Shown here: positions 23,501 through 28,456 of the stretch, one piece after another
Numbering within the stretch: position 1 is the first letter of the stretch
Layout: each line of letters starts with the position of its first letter
Assembly (NCBI GenBank): GCA_964496705.1
Contig: CAZCBJ010000022.1
Span: 1-28,456, forward strand
DNA: 28,456 nucleotides
Origin: CAZCBJ01 sp964496705
Lineage (GTDB): Bacteria; Chloroflexota; Anaerolineae; Anaerolineales; Anaerolineaceae
Reading direction: 5' to 3'
Notes under the pieces: model-generated
Database searches by the model: none
What the model saw: only the letters and a program-made list of their open reading frames with translations
Told to the model about the DNA's origin: nothing
Made by a program: the position numbers and the translations under genes

Positions 23501-26500
23501 TTAACTGGCAAAATCAACCTTCTGGAAACCATATCTTGTCTGCCGCTTTTTCGCGAATGGAATGGAAAGCCTCAAATCCTGCAGACGAGACTGAATTGAG
23601 TTTGTGGTCGATGATGTTGATCCAAACCGGGATTGTGGACCTGACCGTTGATGACCAGGGGCGGGCGAGATTGGAGTTCATCCCGCCGCAGCCCGGCATG
23701 TATGTGCTGGATGTGACAGGAGAAGGCGCCCAGACCCAGGTGTTGGTATGGGCCGGCGGTGTCGGGCCGGTTTCTTGGCCGTTTGACTCAAATCATCCGT
23801 TGCATCTGATTGCTGATCGGGCAACCTACCTCCCCGGTCAGACCGCATATATCTTCATCCCCAATCCATTTGGCACAGATACATTGGCCTGGGTGACTTA
23901 TGAGCGCGGTGAAGTGTTGAGATCCGAAGTTTTAACGCTGAATGGCGCCAGTCATGAGCTGATGGTTCCGCTGAGTGATGCTGATGCACCCAATGTGTTT
24001 GTATCCCTGCTGTTGGTGGGCAAAGGGCGGGATGGCAAGGTTGGTTTCTGTTCAGGTTCGATCGAATTAAGTGTCGAACCCATTGCGCAAATGATCCATC
24101 TTGATATAAACACTCAACCTCTCGAGCTGGTGCCGGGCCGAGAGGTCAGCTTGACGATCCAGGCGAGTGATCAAAATGGAAAACCTGTCCAGGGTCAGTT
24201 CATGCTGCAATTGGTAGAAAAGAAAGGCGATCGAGCGTTTGCCACCCAATCCAATACTTTTCAAAAGGTGTTTACCACGCCCGGACCATTGGGCGTACGC
24301 ACCAGTTTCCCACCAAACCGCCCGATACAGATGATTTCAACGGAAGATCAGGTGGCGGTGCCTGACACCGCGGCTGGCACGCAGCCTGATGACGAAGATT
24401 TGGTTATCACAGCCTACTGGAATCCACTGATCGAGACAGATGTGGAGGGAAAAGCGCTGGTAAAAATGACTTTACCGCATAAAGCGGCCACCTGGGTGGT
24501 GCGTATTCAAGGCCTGAGCCTTGACACTAGGGTTGGTTCGCTGACCCAGGAATGGAAAGTGGATCCACCTCTGATGCTCGAACCGCTTGTACCGCGTTTT
24601 TTGGTAACTGGCGACCGGGTGCGCTTGAGCGTTTGGGTTAGCAATCAAACTGGTCAGGAGATTGGGGTGGCTGTGGGCGCACAGTTCACAGGATTTGCGC
24701 TGGATGATCCCGACCGAGCCTTGCAAGAGATCATACTCCCACGGGATGAAAAACAACGAGTGGACTGGTGGGGTGAAGTGCAGCCCGTTGAACAGGTGCT
24801 GGTGAGTTTTAGCGCACAAAGTAGTGAATGGAGCGATACTGCCTGGCCGGATGGAGGCGCTGTGCCTGTTCTTTCGAGCGACGATGGTTTTCGTTGTGAG
24901 TTGGCTGGGGAGCTTGCATCGGCCAGTGAGTGGCGCAAAATGATTAATCTACCGCGTTCTCATCCGGTTGTGGCGGGTGAGCTCACGGTGGAAGCAGTTC
25001 CTTCAATGGCGGCGCTGGTGATGGAAGGTGTCGAATCTTTGGATCAATGGCACAACGATACCCCGGAAGAACTGGCCTCCACGGTCACAGCCATCAACAG
25101 CGCCTACCAGACCCTTAAGCAGTTAGGGATTGAGCCGCCCGGGATAAAGCGACGCCTGGATCAAGAAGTGGACGGTGTCATCCGCAAACTGGCAGCAGCC
25201 CAACGACCGGATGGCGGATGGAGTTGGGCTGCCAGTGATCTTACAAGTGACGTTTACCTGACTGCTTATGTTTTGCTAGGTTTATCTGGACTGATGGAGA
25301 CGAATGAATCCATTGGCAATGAACAGACCGCATTGGCGCAGGAATTTCTGACCGTTTTCCTTGCGGGTGACAACTCCCAATCAACACCGGATGCTCTGGA
25401 CCGGATGGCATACGCGTTGTTCGTATTACAGCAATCGGGGTATTATGCACAGGATGATCGTATCCAGGATACGGGAATGTTGTTTGACAATCGCTCGCGG
25501 TTGAGCCCCTGGTCCAAAGCAATTCTGGCGCTGGTCATCTGGAACCAGGATCGCGGAGATGGCCGCGCTTCTGAACTGCTCAAAGAATTGCAGTCGAGCG
25601 CAGTTCTAACTCACTCAGGAGCGTACTGGCAGAGACAATCTCAAGCGGACGCGAAATTCAACACACCTGTTATGAACACTGCCATGGTGGTTTACAGCCT
25701 GGCTCAATTGGACCCGGCCATGGAATTACTGCCCGAGGCTGTCCGTTACTTGATTTCCCAACGGCTGTATGGCAAAGGTTGGGGTTCGACTTATGCAACA
25801 GCTTGGAGCGTCCTGGCTTTGACTCAAGTCTTAAATGCCTCTGGCAGCCTACAGGCTGATTACGATTTCTCTGTTGTGATCAATGGTGNNNNNNNNNNAG
25901 CCGCTGTCTGCCGGGAGAACATCCGGATCGAATTCGCTGGCGGCGATTGGCAGCACGGTTGCTGTGGAAAACCTGGCCGAGAATATTGGCAATGATCTGC
26001 GTGTCCAGCGGGGAGACGGACCCGGGATTCTTTTTTACCGGTTGTGCTCACAGTTTGTTCAACCAGTTGAGACAATACGCATGGTCAACCGCGGAATTTT
26101 GGTGAATCGAGCTTACGTTTCCACCAAAGATGATTGCATCAATAGAACATGCCCTCCGATATCTGAGATACCCCTCGAAGATGGCTCCATAGATTTGGTT
26201 GCACAAATCACCGTCATCTTGCAGCAACCCTCTGCGTTATTGATAGTTGAGGATTATTTCCCTGCGGGCATGTCTTACATACCTCGTGAAGCAACTATAT
26301 CTCGTCAAGAAACGCATGATGAGACCGCTCTGTTGCAGGCTGCTTATCTGGACTGGAATGCCTGGCGCTTTGAGCCACCTGAAGTGTATGCAGACCATAT
26401 ACGCTGGAAAGGTGTCAACCTGCCGGCGGGTATGTATGTACTGACATATTATTTAAAGCCATTTCAGGCGGGTGAGTTTAATGTTCTGCCCGCTCGCGCG

Positions 26501-26563
26501 CATGACCTCTACACAGATCTGGAAGGAAGCAGCGCGGGTTTTAAATTTAATATCATTCCCTGA
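20587..26563 (+). CDS. Large alpha-2-macroglobulin-like surface protein, interrupted by an assembly gap
   Basis: About 1990 residues, read as one gene across a 10-N gap at which the frame shifts. A single N-terminal hydrophobic segment ends in LLISQACAS, a weak lipobox, followed by a Thr/Pro linker, so the protein is exported and anchored. Residues ~75-480 hold about four Big_5/SbsA-like Ig domains (FDQGMD, FNQPV, FNQPM, FNAPL). Macroglobulin domains follow, including YFEPDRSVYQPGDVVNFW, then the central A2M domain (YWNPLIETDVEGKA) at about 1273 and an alpha-toroid region (RPDGGWSWAASD). The thioester motif CxEQ expected near MEGVESLDQWHN is missing, so it cannot trap proteases covalently. 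The start overlaps the URO-D stop with no clear ribosome binding site, suggesting coupled translation. Confidence 0.85.
25889..25898. other. Assembly gap (10 N) inside the macroglobulin gene
   Basis: Ten Ns interrupt the coding sequence. The frame before the gap leaves one base (G) and the frame after it leaves two (AG), so the true missing length must be a multiple of three if the gene is intact; ten is therefore a placeholder. A zero-length gap would read ING-E-PLSAG. Confidence 0.95.
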
Positions 26564-26566
26564 TCA

Positions 26567-26586
26567 GGTGGAAACGATTTTCCGCC
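26567..26586. terminator. Weak hairpin between convergent genes
   Basis: GGTGGAAA (26567-26574) and TTTCCGCC (26579-26586) can form an 8-bp stem with one wobble pair and a 4-base loop, in the 33-base space between the macroglobulin and PIG-L genes. No T-run follows on either strand, so termination activity is doubtful. Confidence 0.3.
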
Positions 26587-26596
26587 GGTTCCTCTT

Positions 26597-27454
26597 TCAG
26601 ACTCCTTCGAAGAGATCGTTTGAGACCCGCTTCCGGGAGGGGGCAGGATGGGCTTGCATGAAAGTCTCTGAGGAACCCACCAGCCAGCGCAGCCAGTGCA
26701 TAACGCCTTTGGTCATCTGCGTTCCACCCTGGCTGGCATGGCAGGCTGAGGCCTGGTCACGTAATTTTGTGACCGGACGATAATTGATCCTCACGTGGGT
26801 GGGAAAAGTGACCGCGGCGATGGATGCCAGATCAATATCGCCATTTCTGCCCCATTTGGATGGATCCTTGCCGGAAAGCCGGATCACGAATACACCCAGG
26901 CGGATGAAAGTGCGTGAGATGGTGTGATAATACAACCGCTCGGGCTTAAAACCGGCCAGTCCATCAGGATAGCGGTTGGGATCGCCTGCAGCGTGGAATG
27001 CTGCAAGGGTGGCTTGATGGATGGCAATATGGTCGGGATGCCTGTATCCCCCAATGGGATCAAAGGTCAATACAACCTGCGGTTTGAATTGCCGAATGAG
27101 ATGCGTGATGTCCGCAGCCACTTTGTCCGCGGGTTGGTTGATCAGGGCATCCGGATGCGCGTTGTCCGGCGCGCCAGGCATGCCTGAGTCGCGATAGTTA
27201 AGAAAGTGCACTGTTTTCAAACCAAGCAGGTTGGCAGCACAGGACAGCTCGTTTTCGCGGCAATCAGCAATGTCGGCCGTTTCACAGGGGAAATTTGGGT
27301 CAATTTCGCCCGCCTCTCCGCGTGTGGCGCAGATCAAGTGAGTTTCCACGCCGCGGTGGGAGTATAAAGCCAGCGTTCCTCCCATTCCGAAGGTTTCATC
27401 ATCGGGATGAGCCAGTACAGCCAACAATTTCCGCGTTTGAGTAGTGTTATGCAT
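26597..27454 (-). CDS. PIG-L/LmbE-family N-acetyl deacetylase
   Basis: 285 residues. The zinc-site motif AHPDDE (residues 15-20) and the second motif RHPDH (138-142) define the family, which removes acetyl groups from GlcNAc-type sugars, as in MshB, BshB and Mca. A late KLRDQASACHASQGG matches the family's usual C-terminal AxxxHxSQ helix. No signal peptide is seen, so the enzyme is cytoplasmic. The substrate cannot be told from sequence; GlcNAc-linked glycans or thiol precursors are the family precedents. It follows the NBR1-Ig lipoprotein gene by 27 bases and is probably in its operon, though the ribosome binding site is weak (AAAGAG, about 14 bases from the ATG). Confidence 0.88.
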   Translation of the reverse strand: MHNTTQTRKLLAVLAHPDDETFGMGGTLALYSHRGVETHLICATRGEAGEIDPNFPCETADIADCRENELSCAANLLGLKTVHFLNYRDSGMPGAPDNAHPDALINQPADKVAADITHLIRQFKPQVVLTFDPIGGYRHPDHIAIHQATLAAFHAAGDPNRYPDGLAGFKPERLYYHTISRTFIRLGVFVIRLSGKDPSKWGRNGDIDLASIAAVTFPTHVRINYRPVTKLRDQASACHASQGGTQMTKGVMHWLRWLVGSSETFMQAHPAPSRKRVSNDLFEGV

Positions 27455-27481
27455 AACTTTTTTGACGGCTCTTTCGTTAAG

Positions 27482-28036
27482 TCAGGGGATCACCGTAAAG
27501 TCAATGTAAATCGGATCTCCAAAAGGCTGCCCTTCGGGGCTGTAAGCCTGCCAGACGCTGTGATAGGTGCCGGTGTCTTTGGGCGCTTCGAGAACCAGGC
27601 GGATGGTGGCACGCGTACCGCTGCGCGCTGGATACAGTGCCTGCTCTTCTGGCGATCCCAGATCAGGGCCGGCCATGTGGCGAAGACGATAACCGTCATC
27701 CCAGTTGCAGGTTCCTGAATTTTCGACTTCCCAGCGTTTGTCCAGTGTGGCCTGCGGAACGATTTCGGTGCCATCCGGGATGGTCAAATCCGTGATGAAG
27801 GTCAATGAATTGGTGCAATTTGCTGAAGGTCTGGCGGGGTCGGTCGGAGCGACGGTGGGTTTGCTGGTTGGGGTTGGAGAAGGAACCAGAGTGGCTGGCC
27901 GGTAGGGCGGCTCGTCTGTGCCAGCCGGTGTCTTTTGAACCGGAATGAGTGAACACCCCGATAGGGTCTGAGCCATAAAAAAGGCCATGAGAGGCAGGGA
28001 TAACCTGATCAGAGAAAGGCGGCGGAGTCTTCTCAT
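27482..28036 (-). CDS. NBR1-Ig-like domain lipoprotein
   Basis: 184 residues from ATG at 28036, chosen because it places a basic start (MRRLRRLSLIR) directly before a hydrophobic helix and the lipobox LSGC (Cys28), with AAAGG upstream; an in-frame ATG at 28111 would precede the -10 box. A Pro/Thr-rich spacer (VPSPTPTSKPTVAPTDP) leads to one Ig-like domain of the next-to-BRCA1 type: RWEVENSGTCNWDDGYRL, then YHSVWQAYSPEGQPFGDPIYIDF. It is a predicted surface lipoprotein. Such domains are common in Anaerolineae-like genomes and probably mediate binding; the ligand is unknown. Confidence 0.8.
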   Translation of the reverse strand: MRRLRRLSLIRLSLPLMAFFMAQTLSGCSLIPVQKTPAGTDEPPYRPATLVPSPTPTSKPTVAPTDPARPSANCTNSLTFITDLTIPDGTEIVPQATLDKRWEVENSGTCNWDDGYRLRHMAGPDLGSPEEQALYPARSGTRATIRLVLEAPKDTGTYHSVWQAYSPEGQPFGDPIYIDFTVIP

Positions 28037-28055
28037 CTGAAAACCTTTATGAATG

Positions 28056-28064
28056 GTTATACCA
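28056..28064 (-). promoter_or_regulatory. Extended -10 promoter for the NBR1-Ig gene
   Basis: On the minus strand TGGTATAAC (plus 28056-28064) is an extended -10 element. The predicted start near 28049 gives a leader of about 13 nt containing AAAGG before the ATG at 28036. It lies between the recA terminator and the gene. Confidence 0.45.
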
Positions 28065-28070
28065 TAAATA

Positions 28071-28102
28071 CAAAATAAAAAGAGCGAGGTGTTCCTCGCT
28101 CT
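28071..28102 (-). terminator. Rho-independent terminator of recA
   Basis: Read on the minus strand, AGAGCGAGG pairs with CCTCGCTCT (plus 28094-28102 and 28081-28089) around a 4-base loop and is followed by TTTTATTTTG. It begins 15 bases after the recA stop. Confidence 0.9.
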
Positions 28103-28117
28103 CTTGGTCAACTTTTT

Positions 28118-28456
28118 TTATTCCTCTTCCAACTCGTCGTCATCCCCACCGCTGATGACCAAAGGAATGTCACCTCCCAAGGCGCGACCGCGGACGGCAG
28201 TTTCGATTTCGTTGGAGATATCCACATTCTGGCGCAGAAATTCCTTTGCGTTTTCCCTTCCCTGACCCAGGCGGATATCGCCATAGGAGAAAAAGGCACC
28301 CCGCTTGGTGATGATGTCCAACTGGGTCGCCAGGTCAATGATGTCCCCAACTTTCGAAATGCCCTCGTTGTACATGATGTCAAATTCTGCGGTGCGGAAA
28401 GGAGGCGCCACCTTATTCTTGACCACGCGCACCCTGACCCGGTTGCCGATGATATC
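28118..28456 (-). CDS. recA: Recombinase RecA, C-terminal part only (gene runs off the window)
   Basis: The visible 112 residues start at the window edge with DIIGNRVRVRVVKNK and continue KVAPPFRTAEFDIMYNEGISKVGDI, the strongly conserved RecA core end that includes part of the L2-following strand region and the start of the C-terminal domain (GAFFSYGDIRLGQGRENAKEFL). The tail is acidic (GGDDDELEEE), as in most RecA proteins, where it moderates DNA binding. The N-terminal ATPase domain lies outside the window. RecA catalyses strand exchange and LexA self-cleavage. A strong terminator follows the stop codon. Confidence 0.97.
   Translation of the reverse strand, partial: DIIGNRVRVRVVKNKVAPPFRTAEFDIMYNEGISKVGDIIDLATQLDIITKRGAFFSYGDIRLGQGRENAKEFLRQNVDISNEIETAVRGRALGGDIPLVISGGDDDELEEE

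Noticed and set aside
1..28456. CRISPR arrays, tRNA or rRNA genes, insertion sequences
   Set aside because: I saw no regularly spaced repeats, no cloverleaf-like or rRNA-like sequence and no transposase frame anywhere in the window.

Overview
The window is a roughly 55% GC bacterial contig piece. The gene set suggests a member of the Chloroflexota, most likely an Anaerolineae-type organism. The clues are Pro/Thr-rich lipoprotein linkers (SPTPTSKP, TPTPLPLPT), an NBR1-Ig lipoprotein, a URO-D-type methyltransferase, a DUF4097/SHOCT-like pair and a b-delta ATPase fusion. This assignment is an inference; no rRNA or tRNA gene is present to test it.

Layout. (1) 3-1412: 5'-truncated tetrapyrrole methylase-MazG protein, whose end overlaps a convergent lipoprotein gene that lies downstream of tryptophanase (1398-3218, minus). 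(2) 3219-3365: compact divergent promoter region carrying a perfect 18-bp inverted repeat. It drives tnaA leftward and, rightward, a DUF4097/SHOCT-like two-gene operon (3366-5212). A leaderless-looking membrane protein gene follows (5306-6007). (3) 6167-15257: an eight-gene complex I operon, nuoA-H-J-K-L-M-M-N. It contains every membrane-arm subunit, with two NuoM copies, and no peripheral-arm subunit. (4) 15315-17592: atpZ-atpB-atpE-atpF(delta), again only the membrane sector of an ATP synthase, closed by a strong terminator. (5) 17699-26563: murE, a URO-D-family protein and a very large alpha-2-macroglobulin-like surface protein, the last interrupted by a 10-N assembly gap. (6) 26597-28456, minus: PIG-L deacetylase, NBR1-Ig lipoprotein and the C-terminal end of recA.

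How it fits together. Regions 3 and 4 form an energy-coupling block: a proton-pumping complex I membrane arm next to a proton-type F0. The soluble modules (NuoBCDEFGI and F1) must be encoded elsewhere. The most interesting content is the complex I. It has a fourth antiporter-like subunit (second NuoM), the NuoL C-terminal lateral-helix region is about 30 residues longer than usual, and the second NuoM has lost the TM7 lysine thought to be central to proton transfer while gaining a TM8 glutamate. Regulatory DNA of note is the symmetric operator-like repeat between tnaA and the DUF4097 operon, with degenerate copies in the next two intergenic regions.

All family assignments are from reading the translations and from remembered family sequences; no database search was run.
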